A stretch of DNA of 64,000 nucleotides, taken from NCBI RefSeq assembly GCF_964204645.1, contig NC_134030.1, forward strand, positions 3,943,855 through 4,007,854. The letters run 5' to 3'. Made by a program: the position numbers and the translations under genes. Each line of letters begins with the position of its first letter. Position 1 is the stretch's first letter. Positions 45,924 to 60,905 of the stretch are shown here, in pieces. Below the pieces are notes generated by a model. That model saw nothing but the letters and a program-made list of their open reading frames with translations, did no database searches and was not told the origin of the DNA. Source of the stretch: Tubulanus polymorphus (taxonomy: Eukaryota > Nemertea > Palaeonemertea > Tubulaniformes > Tubulanidae).

Positions 45924-46800
45924 AGTTGTCCGTGGTACGATGTAAAACTGCCTCTTTTAAACAATACGTTTTAGCAATACATTTTATCAGTGATTTTTAT
46001 CTGTTTGTCCTGTGGTATGACGTTAAACTGCCTCTTTTTAACAGTTTTAGTCATTTTTTATCGTTTTTACCCATATGTTTTATTGTTTTTACCCATATGT
46101 TTTATCATTTTTATCACCCCTTCTTTTTCTACCTGTCTCTATTCTATCCCTTTCTGTCTCTATCCTATCCCTCTCTGTCTCTATCCTTTCCCTCTCTGTC
46201 TCTATCCTTTCCCTCTCTCTATCCTTTCCCTCTTCTATCTAACCCACTAACTCTCTCTTCTTCTCTCTCTAACCCACTAACTCTCTCCTCTCCTTTCTTC
46301 CTCTCACCACTCTCCTTCCTACTCCCCCTCTCTCTCTTCTCTCTCCCTCCTCACTCTCCTTTATCTCTCTTTCTTTTCTCTCTCTCCCTCTCTCTCTTGT
46401 AAATATTGTAAATTTGTAAATAGTAGTATTTATTTCTCTTTTTGTATCTTTCTTGTAAATATTGTACATTTGTAAATAGTGGTTTTTATTTCTCCTTTTT
46501 TAACTTTCTTGTAAATATTGTACATTTGTAAATAGTAGTTTTTATTTCTCTCTCTCTTTTTTAACTTTCTTGTATATGTTGTAAATTTGTAAATATTAGT
46601 TTTTATTTCTTTTTTTTAACTTTCTTGTAAATTTGTAAATAGTAGTTTTTATTTCTCTTTCTTTTCTAAACTGTCTCTTTTAAACAATACGTTTTATCAA
46701 TAGATTTTATCAGCGATTTTTATCTGTTTTGTCCTGTGGTATGACGTTAAACTGCCTCTTTTAAACATACGTTTTATCAATACATTTTATCAGTAATTTT
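45924..46800 (+). repeat. Pyrimidine tract with 75-bp and 56-bp repeats (unit 2)
   Basis: Same arrangement as 15085-15960 with small length changes in CT runs. Confidence 0.85.
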
Positions 46801-47089
46801 TAAATACATTCGTAGCATTGATACCATTGCAATACATTAGTCCCTCCTCCTTTTGATTAAGTACACCCAATCATTTACTAACAAGTGATGGTTAAATACA
46901 CTTGCAAACTAGCAGATCAGAGATCTCAGGACGCAACATCACTTCAATCCTTATTTCTTGACATATACCTGGTAATATAAAATGCTCTTTTTAGCTTGTG
47001 ACAAAATGTCTTTGATATAAGAAGCTACTATTTGCTTAACTAGAATCTTCTTTCAAATATTATAATATCACTGGTTTGCAATATACTTA

Positions 47090-48125
47090 ACCCTCATTGG
47101 TCGCAGCTGTTACAATCATCTCAACAACGATTGAGCATACTTTCCCCTTATTAGTTTGAAGTATAATTCCCCCTCACTGGTTGCAGTTCACTTCATTTGT
47201 TGCAGCTATGAACAATCATCTCAATGATTGAGCATACTTTCTCCTCATTAGTTTGAGGTATAATTCCCCCTCACTGGTTGCAGTTCACCTCATTTGTTGC
47301 AGCTATGAACAATCATCTCAATGATTGAGCATACTTTCTCCGCATTAGTTTGAGGTATAATTCCCCCTCACTGGTTGCAGTTCACTTAAGTTGTTGCAGC
47401 TATGAACAATCATCTCAATGATTGAGCATACTTTCCCCTTATTAGTTTGAAGTATAATTCCCCCTCACTGGTTGCAATTCACTTTAGTTGTTGCAGCTAT
47501 GAACAATCATCTCAATGATTGAGCATACTTTCCCCTTATTAGTTTGAAGTATAATTCCCCCTCACTGGTTGCAGTTCACTTCATTTGTTGCAGCTATGAA
47601 CAATCATGTCAATGATTGAGCATACTTTCTCCTCACTGGTTTGAAGTATAATTCCCCCTCACTGGTTGCAGTTCACCTCATTTGTTGCAGCTATGAACAA
47701 TCATCTCAATGATTGAGCATACTTTCTCCTCATTAGTTTGAGGTATAATTCCCCCTCACTGGTTGCAGTTCACCTCATTTGTTGCAGCTATGAACAATCA
47801 TCTCAATGATTGAGCATACTTTCTCCTCATTAGTTTGAGGTATAATTCCCCCTCACTGGTTGCAGTTCACTTTATTTGTTGCAGCTATGAACAATCATCT
47901 CAATGATTGAGCATACTTTCTCCTCACCGGTTTGCAGTATAATTCCCCCTCACTGGTTGCAGGTCACTTTATTTGTTGCAGCTATGAACAATCATCTCAA
48001 TGATTGAGCATACTTTCTCCTTATTAGTTCGCAATATTATTCCCCCTCACTGGTTGCAGTTCACTTTATTGGTTGCAGCTATGAACAATCATCTCGGCAT
48101 ACTTTCCCCTCGCTGGTTCATTGGT
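47090..48125. repeat. 97-bp satellite, about ten copies (unit 2)
   Basis: Same monomer, about one copy more than unit 1. Confidence 0.95.
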
Positions 48126-49104
48126 TGCAGTTTTCAACTTTGGTTTGATGATGATGAATGTTGGTTCTGTAAACAGCTCTACGCGAGCAGTTGTCAAAAT
48201 TTTGAAGTCTTTGCCAGACATGGGTTTCATCTCTCTAAGAAAAAGCTAAAAGGGTTTCGATTAGAATACAGCACCTAATATTAAAAGTCTAGAAAAGACT
48301 GATTTACATTTGTAAAAACGCTGTGAAAGGTGTATCGCTAGATTTCTCACATGACTCCTCTCTCTCCTCTGACAAATAAGTAAGACACAAATCTTTTGTT
48401 GACTGCCGAATCAATTGATAGTAGTGAAAGTTTAGTGTTCAGAAACAATGAAAGTGTGAAGTTGAGTTTTAAACGTTATGTTAGGTAGGTGTACATGCCT
48501 CCTCTCTCTCTCTCTCTCGCCTCTCCTCTCTCATAAACAATTAAATAAGACACTCAATTGTTTGTATACATTTAGTTTTTTGCTGTGGTTTTCTCAATAG
48601 AAAAGTTTGAACTGCTCATTGATTGCAGCTCATTTCAAACTATGATAAAAGTGAGGTAAAAGTGGGTGAATTACTGCTAAATCAATTGGTAGTGATGAAA
48701 GTTAAGTGTTAAAAACACTGTGAGTGAATTAATTACTGCTTAATCAATTAGTAGTGATGAAAGTTAAGTGTTAAAAACACTCTGGGTGAATTACTGCTAA
48801 ATCCATTGGTGGTGATGGAAATTAAGTGTTACAAAACACTGTGGCTAAATTACTGCTAAATCAACCTGACCTTCTTGAATTGTCAAGTAGAACTGTGAGG
48901 TACAAGGAATTGGCAGTGACTTACAACACTGATAGCTGCCTTATTCAAATACTGCTCGTTGCTGCTGTGTGTTTTTGATTTAGAGGTGATATTGAGAATT
49001 GTATCTCTTTCCCTTACCTTCGCGTATTACTACATTAAACATTATTACAATAGAATTATTACATTAAACATTATAACATCATGAATCATTACATAATTAC
49101 ATTA

Positions 49105-49775
49105 TCAAATTACACCGATGACCTCCTTTAATACGGCTGTTTGCTGGTGGTGTTAATTGATACACTTCGTTTTGGGGTGATATTGAGTGCAGGAGTCTCC
49201 TCCTTCCTTCTTCAACTGTCATGTAGAAACGTGACAAACAAACTGAATTGTCAGTGTGTTACAACACTGACGACCTCCTTTAATACTGCTGCTTGCTGCT
49301 GGGTGTTAATTCTTTGATTTAGAGGTGATATTGAGAATTGTATCTCTTTCCCTTACCTTCTTGAATTATTACATTAAACATTATTACAATAGAATTATTA
49401 CATTAAACATTATAACATCATGAATCATTACATAATTACATTATTAAATTACACCGATGACCTCCTTTAATACTGCTGCTTGCTGCTGGGTGTTAATTGA
49501 TACACTTCGCTTTGGGGTGATATTGAGCGCAGGAGTCTCCTCCTTCCTCCTTCAACTGTCATGTAGAAACGTGACAAACGGACTGAATTGTCAGTGTGTT
49601 ACATCACTGATGACCTCCTTTAATACGGCTGTTTGCTGGTGGTGTTAATTGATACACTCTGTTTTGGGGTGATAATGAGTTAAGGAGTCTCCTCCTTCCT
49701 TCTTCAACTGTCATGTAGAAACGTGACAAAAGAACTGAATTATCAGTGTGTTACAACACTGATGACCTCCTTTAA
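49105..49775 (+). repeat. 153-bp satellite, contracted (unit 2)
   Basis: Same family, reduced to a few monomers and one long AT-rich variant; about 3 kb shorter than in unit 1. Confidence 0.93.
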
Positions 49776-49784
49776 TTTTAAATT

Positions 49785-51865
49785 TGAATTCTAAATTATT
49801 CAAAAGAGCTATCCATTGATAGCTTTGTGGTGGTTGTATCATTAAAATGGCGCTGGTGTTGGGTCTGTGTACATATTGTATCATATGTCGGTGAATTGGG
49901 ATTGATTATTTTGTTTCCTGATCGTCCTTATTGCGACTTTACGTTTTAAATGTATGAATATTCAAAAGAGCTATCCATTGATAGCTTTGTGGTGGTTGCA
50001 TCTTTGAAATGTCGTTGGTGTTGGTTCTGTGTACATATTGTATCATATGTCGCTGAATTATGATTGATTATTTTGTTTCCTGATCGTCCTTATTGCGACT
50101 TTACGTTTTAAATGTATAAATATTCAAAGGAGCTATCCATTGATAGCTTTGTGGTGGTTGTATCTTTGAAATGTCGCTGGTGTTGGTTCTCTATATATTG
50201 AATCATATGTCGCTGAATTATGATTGTTTCTGCTTCCCGATTGTCCTCATTAGGACTTAATGTTTAGAATTTGAAAATATTGAAAAGAGTTATCCATTGA
50301 TAGCTTTGTGGTGGTTGTATCTTTCAAATGTCGCTGGTGTTGGTTCAGTGTATATATTTTAATATATGTCAGTGAACTGGGATTGATTAAAAATTTGTTT
50401 CCTGATCGACCTATAACGACTTAATGTTTTAAATGTATAAATATTCAAAAGAGCTATCCATTGATAGCTTTGTGGTGGTTTGCATCTTTGAAATGTCGCT
50501 GGTGTTGGTTCTGTATATATTGAATCATATGTCGCTGAATTATGATTGATTCTGTTTCCTGATCGTCCTTATAACGATTTAAAGTTTTGAATGTATAAAT
50601 ATTCAAAGCAGCTATCCATCGATAGCTTTGTGGTGGTTGTATCATTGAAATGTCGCTGGTGTTGGTTCTGTGTACATATTGTATCATATGTAGCTGAATT
50701 TTGATTGATTCTTTTTCCTGATCATCCTTATAATGACTTAAGGTTTTAAATGTATAAATACTCAAATCAGCTATCCATCGATAGCTTTGTGGTGGTTGTA
50801 TCATTGAAATGTCGCTGGTGTTGGTTCTGTATATATTCTAATATATGTCGGTGAATTGGGATTGATTATTTTGTTTCCTGATCGTCCTTATTGCGACTTT
50901 ACGTTTTAAATGTATGAATATTCAAAAGAGCTATCCATTGATAGCTTTGTGGTGGTTGTATCATCGAAATGTCGCTGGTGTTGGTTCTGTGTACATATTG
51001 TATCGTATGTCGCTGAATTATGATTGATTCTGTTTCCTGATCGTCCTTATAACGACTTAAAGTTTTAAATGTATAAATATTCAAAGCAGCTATCCATCGA
51101 TAGCTTTGTGGTGGTTGTATCATTGAAATGTCGCTGGTGTTGGTTCTGTATATATTCTAATATATGTCGGTGAATTGGGATTGATTATTTTGTTTCCTGA
51201 TCGTCCTTATTGCGACTTTACGTTTTAAATGTATGAATATTCAAAAGAGCTATCCATTGATAGCTTTGTGGTGGTTGTATCATTGAAATGTCGCTGGTGT
51301 TGGTTCTGTGTACATATTGTATCGTATGTCGCTGAATTATGATTGATTCTGTTTCCTGAACGTCCTTATAACGACTTAAAGTTTTAAATGTATAAATATT
51401 CAAAGCAGCTATCCATCGATAGCTTTGTGGTGGTTGTATCTTTGAAATGTCGCTGGTGTTGGTTCAATGTATATATTGTAAAATATGTCGGTGAATTGGG
51501 ATTGATTGTTATGTTTCCTGATCGTCCTTATTGCGACTTTACGTTTTAAATGAATAGATATTCAAAAGAGCTATCCATTGATAGCTTTGTCGTGGTTGCA
51601 TCTTTGAAATGTCGTTGGTGTTGGTTCTGTGTACATATTGTATCATATGTCGCTGAATTACGATTGATTCTGCTTCCCGAATGTCCTCATTACGACTAAA
51701 CGTTTAGATTGTAAAAATATTCAGAAGAGCTATCCATTGATAGCTTTGTGGTGGTTGAATCTTTGAAATATCTTTGGTGTTGGTTCTGTGTATATATGGT
51801 ATCAGCAAATTATCATTACATACGGAGTTGCGTTTTAAGATTGTTATATTCAAAGATGCTATTGT
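49785..51865. repeat. 160-bp satellite, about 13 copies (unit 2)
   Basis: Same family as 21880-23640, about two monomers longer. Confidence 0.95.
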
Positions 51866-52974
51866 TTGATAGCTTAACTTTGGTTCTTTGCACCTGAAGG
51901 TTGTCAGGTGTTATTAGAAAACACTAATAGTGGGGTTGAATTAAGTTACTGCTTTCATTAGGCAGTCAAAGAAATTGTCCAAAAAGACCAATGGAGTTAA
52001 ATAACATTGCTGCGTTATATCATGACTCAACTCATCTTCGTCGCTGACTGAGTGACCCTTTTTCTCTTGCAGAGGCCACCTTGTTCTACCGCAAGAATTC
52101 TGGTCCACGCTAACAAAGCTGAATATCGTTCCAGTCTTTGGGATGACAATTATCAGCTGGATTCTCCTTTTCTGGATACATGTTAACTGATATTCAATTT
52201 TTATCATTTTCTTCTTGCAAAAGTTCTTAATCAATATATAGGTGTAAAAGAATAATAGGTATGACAGAGTATAAAATAATACTAGATATAAAAGAATGAT
52301 GTAAAATAATTATAATGTCCTTTGAACTTTACATGTCAACTAAACAGTATGGGAAATACTGCTGCCTGTTAATTACTACATTCTGTTTTAAGGGTGATGA
52401 TTAAAATTTGGATGAATCATTACTTTGTTCAGTATATGCGTTAGATAGCCCTTGAAGCAGCTAAACTGGGTCAGAGTGTTTTATCAATGCTGATAAACTC
52501 TAAACCTGAGTTAATAAAGCTTCAAAACATTGCAGCCAATTCTTTAAAAGTCTTGTCCATTATAGACTTAAAAGTGAAGATCGATCATCATAAACACCGG
52601 TGAAAACAATTGACGTCTCACTTAGCACCTGACGTCTCACTTTGCATCTGACGTCTCACTTTGCACCTGATGTCTCACTTTGCACTGATGCATCCATGCG
52701 CTAATGCACTTGCATGAAATGGCACTAAATACATAAAGACACACAGATTGCGTTTATGTATATTTCAGGGTATACACATGCACACCCGCGGGTCCATGTA
52801 GCGTGCTATCTTTCTTTGTTCGTGTGTGGAAATAATTTGTGATAAGATTAAACACCCATTTTGTAGAGAAAAATGTGAAAGGTTAATGATTAATTGTAAA
52901 AGTGGTAGAAATTAAATGTGAAAATATCAATGTCTGAAATAATATAGTGAAGATTATGTCACAGTGATTATAGA

Positions 52975-54336
52975 GAGATTGTAGTGTCAGATCAACCAGA
53001 TCAGTTGTACTGAGTTATCTCCCTCAAAGTCAGGAGCAACGTGACAAAGAGTCACAGTGAAAGTTAACAGTTCCAGAGGAACATCGAGTCATGAGTCTGA
53101 ACTGACTTTAAATCAGGTATGATATTGAAATTGTATAAATCAATTTTCAAAGTCTCAAAATTGAAAATTATTCATATTTTGTGTTTTCTTGTAGCAAATA
53201 TTGAGAGGTCCAAAGAACTGAGTCACCAGAGATGAGACAATCACCAGCCATCCGTTAGATGAATGTCGCCACTGAGATCAGTGGTACTGATTCATCTCCG
53301 TCAAAGTCAGCAAAAAAGTTACAGTCGCAAAGGAAAGTTAACAGTTCCAGAGGAACGTCGAGTCATTAGTCTGAACTGACTATAAATCAGGTATGATATT
53401 GAAATTATAGGGATCAATTTTCAATGTCTCAAAATTAAGAATTATTCATGTTTTGTGTTTTCTTGTAGCAAATATTGACGAATTAAGTGTCACCAGAGAT
53501 GAGACAATCACCAGGCATCAGTTAGATGAATGTCACCACTCAGATCAGTAGTAGTGAGTAATCTCCGTCAAAGTAGGGAACAAAGTTACCGAGTCACGAG
53601 GAAAGTTAACAGTTCCAACGGAACGTCGAGTCATTAGTCTGAACTGACTATAAATCAGGTATGTTAAGATACAGATAACATTGATTTCTTGTTTTAGGAA
53701 AAGTCCCAAACATTATGATGGTTTGTTACATGTTTTCTTATAGCAAATCGTTAGACACGCAATACCAGAGGAATGATCAGTCATTGAACAGACTATAAGT
53801 CAGTCATAAAAATGAAAATTACTCATATTTTTGTTTTCTTGTAGCAAATGTGGAAAGGTTTACCACAGAACTGATTGTCACCAGAGATGAGACAATCACC
53901 GGGCATCAGTTAGATAATCGTCACCACTGAGATCATTAGTACTGAGTCAACTGCCTCAGTCAAGCTGCAAAGTAGAGTCACAAAGTTAACAGTTGCAAAG
54001 GAACGTCGAGTCATTAGTCTGAACTGACTATAAATCAGGTATGATATTGAAAATTACATCAATTTTCAAGTCTTACATTATTCAAAATTATACATATTTT
54101 TTGTTTTCCTGTTGTAATAAGGAAATATCTAGAGATGGTATGTTACTACAAGATGGAAAAATACCTTCAGGGATTCACATGAATATTATCCCTTAGTTGA
54201 AAGGATGCAAGAATGGATGAGTCATGAATCTGAATTGACTATAAATCAGGTATATATTGTCATAGATAAATCTATTTTATTGATTAAGTGATTGTTGAAA
54301 ATATCCTTTTAAGTTTGTTGTTTGATTGTCTTGTAG
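52975..54336 (+). ncRNA. Tandem exon-intron modules of a predicted non-coding transcript (unit 2)
   Basis: Same series: exon ends at 53116, exons 53195-53390, 53469-53658, 53845-54038 and one ending 54249, last acceptor at 54336. Splice dinucleotides match unit 1 at every site, and the same module (53744 on) lacks its donor. No long open frame. Confidence 0.6.
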
Positions 54337-55060
54337 GTGAAAATATGTGAAACATCTAATCAAACACGATGTTGGCTTTGATATTCAGATGGCATCTGTT
54401 GACCATTTGCGTTGCTGGAACTTGGAACTCTAATGCGTTGCTGGAACTTGGAACACTAATGCGTTGCTGGAACTTGGAACTCTAATGCGTTGCTGGAACT
54501 TGGAACTCTAATGCGTGGCTGGAACTTGGAGAACTCTAATGCGTTGCTGGAACTTGGAGAACTCTGATGCGTTGCTGGAACTTGGAGAACACTAATGTGT
54601 TGCTTGAACTTGGAGAACTCTGATGCGTTGCTGGAACTTGGAGAACACTAATGCGTTGCTCGAACTTGGAGAACACTAATGTGTTGCTTGAACTTGGAGA
54701 ACTCTAATGTGTTGCTCGAACTTGGAGAACTCTAATGCATGTTAAGACTTGGAGAATTATTGTCTGGGTGCAACTGACCCTGTGTATGAACATGTGTGTT
54801 CAATTCGAATTTTATTTTAATTTAAATAAAACAAGTTAGAATATCTTTGATTGTGTCTAAAGAGTTTTTGATGTTGTTTTTAGGTGGAACTGAAATGCAG
54901 CAGTCAGTTCCGTAGTGTGTTTGAATATTGACATAACATGATGACTGACCTTGATTTATTTGTGTTGACTTCTGTCAGTGTTCGTTAATTACGACTGTTT
55001 TAATTCATTTGTTATTGCAAATACATATTTATTTCAATAAAATGGTATGAGGATCTGTAG
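54337..55060 (+). ncRNA. Predicted 3' part of the repeated-exon transcript (unit 2)
   Basis: Same content; minisatellite 54409-54740 with fewer copies. Both AATAAA candidates are kept. Confidence 0.45.
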
Positions 55061-58000
55061 AGGAGCCGAGTCAACTTGGTGTTGAATAAGTAAAACGAGG
55101 TGGTTAGTGCTTTATAGGTGTGACTTGTGTATTTGAAGTACAGGTACGAGCTTTTAGATTTATTGATTTCATGGTGTTTAAATGTTTAAATAAATTATAT
55201 TGATTTAAAATGGTGTTTGATAATTGGTTGAAGTCTTTGTTTACTTATGTTTACTTATATGATACATGTACGTATTGAACTATTGATCACAACTACTGAT
55301 CTATTCTTGGTTTAGTTGTTCGCTACAAATTGTTTTGTGGTTCTTTTTCTGTAATCTACAGTAGACTCGGCTCTTAACTCGAATCTCATTAATCAAGTAT
55401 AGTATCACATTGACTCGAGCTCTCCCTCCCTCTCTCCTCGACTGACTTGTTCGAATGGATTTTAGTTAGAACTCGGTCTACTCATGGACATGTAAACTAG
55501 TTAAAGTCCAGATTGTATTTACACTTTTATAAAGTGTAATGAGAGATAACTTCAGTAAACTTTCACTTCAATTCGTGCCAATCTTGGTCTCAGTTCGTCC
55601 CAGTAAGGGCGAGCCGGTTTACTGTAGTGTTTGTCACCTTACCCCAGACCTGCTGGATTACAATCTTATTTAAAGATGAATATTATAGACAGCAGATTGA
55701 TACACTTTTATTTTACAAACAGAAGATGTGTCAGAAAAACTAATCTAATAGAGGTTCATAGTATACTGCGAGATGAGTTGATCCCTACACTGTACAGAGG
55801 TGTCCCGGGTTCGAATCCAGTAATAACTGACGCTGATTCAGAGTGGTCCTGATGCTGAATAGAAGATGTACAGGGATGTCCTGGGTTCGAACCCAGTAAT
55901 CATCGACACTGATTCAGAATGGCCCTGATGCTGAATAGGGGATCTATTTAATTGTTTTTGCGACCTCGCACAAATCTTAGCGCGCAAAAATTTGTTTTTT
56001 CTCGTTGAGGATGAAAAAAATATCCGTATTTCCCGATCAGCCACCAGAGTTGTTCTAGAAGAACATGGCTGATTATTCCAAGCGAATAACTTTCCTTTTC
56101 GACTTGATTAACAACCAACAATCATTACTCACTTAATATTGAATGTAAACATTGCATTAACCTTGGGATTTACGAACTTGTCGTCGAAGCGTTCGTTATC
56201 GCGCAGATAACTTAACAGTACAACATTATTCTGACGACATAAAACTGTCAAACTCGCGAATTACAGGACAGTGAAGAATTATGACACGGGATTAATTGTA
56301 TACAACATACGTCACAGGACGGAATAATACAGCGATATTGTACGTGTCCTTTTATTCATAATTCATCGTAAACTACTCGCATCCCTTCTCGTATTCAGAA
56401 ACAAACATTGATTATTATCATATCGACCGGCTTATAAATTGCGACTCTTTCTCCTCGGAGATACTATTCCTGTCCCAGTGGCTTAATTTCACAAGACTGT
56501 ACAACTGCCGATTGTCATCAATCGCCGTCTCGAACGGCACAGTTGTTTCCGGGTCAGCGAACGCTTACTATTTAATTTGGCAAAATCTGTCTCTGGATTC
56601 GATTGAGAACTCGAAAAGAAAATGAATTAGTGAAAATTGTTGCATCGACGCAAAATTTGAATTTATCGGTTCGAAAACCTCGTAACGCGATAAAACGGTC
56701 GAAATTAAACTGACGCCTTTAGATCTCGCTTTTATGACTCGAAACTATCTACTAGTCTTAATAAACATATATCATTTAATGCCCCACGATGAAAAAAGCC
56801 GCTCTCCGGCCGAATAAAGCAATTTGCTACAGTGCGACGAGCTGCTCAATTTGGCGACAGGATTATCGACAACTCGTCTCAAATCATGGGTAGCAATATT
56901 TCCCTGAGGAGTATACGATCAACTGACAGCGTTCTCATTTCAGCATAGTGATCCGTTTAAAACGTATAATATCGTTAGCTACTTCTACGATACATACACT
57001 AATTATATACTTAATGCTTTCGATCATATTGAATTCCATCTGTCAAGACGAACAACGAAACAATTAAAACAGCTCTCATATTGTTGAGGCGTTAGAAAAA
57101 TAAAGAACCGAACGATATTTTGTGATGATCTGGTTTTCAGAAATCAAGAGAAGATATTTCGCAATTAACACAGTTTTCTAAAAACAGATATCATCCCTAT
57201 AAACTACAAGTTTATTAGCGATGAGATTTCATATCAAAATCTGCAATAAAAAATCCAGGCCAAATATATATACCCGATACGGGTGGATAAGAGTAGATAC
57301 ATTTCCCATGATATTGTACTTGGTGGGAAATGTAGGCTACGTCGAGAGCGTGTCCATTTTATAGGAACGGTCGTATCTGAATCTGTCCATATGTGGTATT
57401 ATAGCGAACATGACTGATTGCTGCTGAATTAAACTTTCGGGTTTAAATGTGACACTGGCCTATAAAACTCGCCCTGAATTATAGTAAATGAAATCCGTCT
57501 GTCAGAGACACATGTAATCATCAACCCGAGTACAACATTGTCTCTATTTGAATTGTATTTCCCGCAGAAATCAATTCCTAGATCCGATTATCAGATTGTT
57601 AATGAGCTATGAATATTATATTGGAAGGGTTGCGTTGCCATTTCACTCGCGTTTATAGTGTTATATCATCGTATGTCGGGATTGATTTCCGAACTGGGTT
57701 TGATGCGGCCTTCTTGTAAAGCACCTCTCACACGGTCCATAAATTGGGTGGAGGGAAGAAAATCACATTTTAAGTACATCCACATTTTATTTCAACGTCA
57801 AATTCCATGGGTTACATATCATTCAATTAAAGAAACAACGCATAAATGATATAGACGACAGACTTGGCTCGTATTGTAACTTCATTGTTTCTTTTTGAAT
57901 TCTATGATCAATCCCGATTGATAGGTTACCTCGAAAATCAGGTTTTTTACATTGAGTTCGGAGATGTTTAAGCATTCTCCGATAGCAGATGAGAACTCCA

Positions 58001-58482
58001 TCGACTGTTCTAGATTACTCGCGTGCCACAGTATGAAAGTCGAACTACCGAGTTAGTTCACAAATTCACTTCTTGATTTGCATAGGGGCACCACCCGACA
58101 ATAGATAAAGACTACTCGCAGGAATCACAGAGGCCTGACACAAAAGGTATACTCGAGTGGGGGCCACCACTGGGTTTACTCACTCACAATACGGGGCTGT
58201 TGTTTTTTGTCCCTTCAAAGTAGAAATTATACCCTCCGAAACTTTATCATCTGGAGGGTTCTTAAACATTTCTGTCGGACCAAAATTCGTGTTTCAACAT
58301 GGGTCAGTTCACACCATCTATTTTCCTAAATTTTAGAGATCAACTAAATCATTTCACATAACAATAAATATCATGAATTAGGCCTACCCCTCATTACAAT
58401 CTGAAATATAAAAAAAGAAACACTCGAGGCGAGCTATCTAGTCCCGTTAAGAAAAAAAATTGCCAGCCAAATGTATGGTTTA

Positions 58483-58568
58483 TTCTAGCGGGATTCGAAA
58501 CTGCGACCTCCAGCAATAAGCAGGGGAAGCTAACAAGGCAAGCGTGCTAACCACTGGGCCATAGATCT
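58483..58568 (-). mobile_element. tRNA-derived SINE head, minus strand (unit 2)
   Basis: Copy of 30345-30430, A and B boxes intact, one substitution between them. Confidence 0.7.
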
Positions 58569-58826
58569 CAGGTAATCTGTCCGGATTGTAAGTTTGCCTG
58601 CTATGTGATTTTGTATGTCTCTGCTTAAAATCGACAATTTTCAAAGTAAATCGTAGACAGTTTTTAAACGGATGAGTTAACCGGGCTAAACTTAAGACAC
58701 ACCACGATGAGCATTAATTGAATTTGCGTGGTTTCGAACCAAATGAAATTTTTATGTGGTATTGATGAGGTTCGAATCCCATCAGGAAAGGATTTTCTTG
58801 ACGTGGCGGGAATATTAGTACTTTTC

Positions 58827-58896
58827 ATTGGTCAGGATCAGTGACGTCACACTGTCAGTATAAATACTCAGGTCAGCTGATCCCTCCTTCCAGTTC
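58827..58896 (+). promoter_or_regulatory. Core promoter of the array gene (unit 2)
   Basis: Same order and spacing: ATTGG at 58827, CRE at 58842-58849, TATAAATA at 58859, E-box, Inr A near 58892. It drives the transcript that runs into unit 3. Confidence 0.8.
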
Positions 58897-59530
58897 GGCC
58901 ATTATTCAGGTAAGCAAACGTCGTCCATTTTAATTATTTCTTTCGATCAAATCTATTTATCAATCTTACTTGTAAATTTTATACATAGACCTTAGGTTTC
59001 GCATACGGTTTTGTTTAAGACAATTTCAAAAGTTCCGAAAGTTCGGATTATATCATATACGTGTTTAATTATGACATTTCCATTGTGATGTTCTTTTTGC
59101 TCAAAATTGTCCAAATCGTATTTTTAATATTTAGAAGTAAATTACAACATTTGACTTTCATTTTCGTTCTCGTAAAAATGAAGACGTTATTGTGATTTTA
59201 TTGAGGAATTTTATTTAATTTATTTATGAAATTTTCGGAAGCAGTTATTCTGCTGTTCAAATCTACGCGCTAATGCGGCTAGTTGACATGCCTAGGTGTA
59301 ATACACAGACCGCTCAGTCTATTCAACCATGACTCGAATCCATAGAAACCTTTTATTCGAAGCGTCGTTCAACTTAATTCTGGTGGCTTCTATATTTAAT
59401 ATTTAGAAAATAATGATGCCCAATAATTTAATGTTATTATTATCTAATGCAAACTCGAGTTAGCTATTTCTTAGAATCAATAATTTTCGATTTTCTTGAT
59501 TTTTATAACATTATTGTTTTTACATTGCAG

Positions 59531-59744
59531 CAGCAGCAGCAGTGACAGCAGCAGTACAAGACAAACATTGATACCAGCAAATTTATTACAACTTCAACTT
59601 AAACTTTAAACGAATTCAACTTCTACTTCAGCAGTAACACGACCATGTCTTCAAAATATGACATTTTTTCCGGATTGTTAAAGGTAGTGCGCGCCGAGGT
59701 CCTGACACTCGACCCTGTATCCCTCGGCGCGTTTTGTGATTTGA
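59531..59744 (+). CDS. Array gene exon 2 (unit 2)
   Basis: Second copy; ATG at 59645, donor GTAAGTAC at 59745. The coding part is identical to unit 1, with a single change in the leader near the ATG. The intron after it has clear differences, for example loss of about 10 bp near 60046. Its 3' partners are exon 3 at 60772 and the terminal exon of unit 3, beyond the window. Confidence 0.75.
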
Positions 59745-60771
59745 GTAAGTACAAACTCTACTTCATCAAATTCTCGATTATTTTTAGTGACAAGCATCTA
59801 AAATTATTTGATTTCCAACATCTGAAATTGTTTGATCTCAAATTCACAATTATTTTATCTCAAATCTCCGCATTATTGGATACTAAATTTCAAATTGTCT
59901 CAATCTTCTATCATCAAATGTCAATTTCTTTCAATCCACTTTTTAATTTCGGAAAACTCAATTTATGTCTCACACGGATTTCATTTCAATTTATTTTGAA
60001 AATATCATTTTATGTTTCTAGTCTTTTATTCTTTTTCAAATTACTCAATTCAATTTGCTAATAATTCTAATGGTGAATAATTGAATAATTTTAATTGAAT
60101 TGAATTGAATAGTGAGTAGAGGTTCTGGTGGATGAGAATGAACTTGAGGAAGTAACTTCATTTCCTGGTTTTCAAATATCGTCGAAATTGTGAAATATTC
60201 ATCATGTTTTTCATATGCAATGCTGTATCCAGTCAATAGAGATAAGTTACAACATAAACAGTTTAAACTGGCTAGGCCTCCAGACCAATGCACTTCATGG
60301 AAAATCCTGATTTATATGTTTAATAAATCAAGTAACTGGACTGCGCGGTTCAGTCCATTTTAGTCAGTAAGTAAGCAGACTGCAGTTTAGTCCATATTTT
60401 AATCAGTAACTGGACTGCGGTGTAGTCAATATTTTAGTCAATAACGGGACTGCGCTGTAGTCCATCGTTTAGTCAATAACTGGACTGCGGTTTTGTCGAT
60501 GGTTTAGTCAATAACTGGACTGCAGTTTAGACTGCTGTTCAGGAACCGGACAGCTGTTTAGTCCGTATCCAGATACCCGTCACATTATGGGACCAACTTT
60601 TTAGATACCGCTAAAATGTAGCACTAGTATTTACGGTACTTTCGTTTTTCTCTGCGACTCCAGGATCCAACAACATGTGATTTTCTTTTTATTAATCATT
60701 GATCAAACGTCAGGATATTCAGGATAACTTTTTTAATTAATTGGTTAAACTTCGTTTTTTCGTATCTCTAG

Positions 60772-60905
60772 GTAGTTGCTCGCGACAGTTTGAGATCCCG
60801 AGATTGTGGCGGGAAGGAGGTATATCTCAAGACTGCTATCATGAGCTTATCTGCGAACTAGTCTCAAGCCGCACCCACTCAATGTTTATTCTAGATCTAA
60901 ACTAG
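60772..60905 (+). CDS. Array gene exon 3 (unit 2)
   Basis: Second copy; acceptor CGTATCTCTAG ends at 60771, stop TAG at 60903-60905. It differs from unit 1 by one silent change. Confidence 0.55.
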
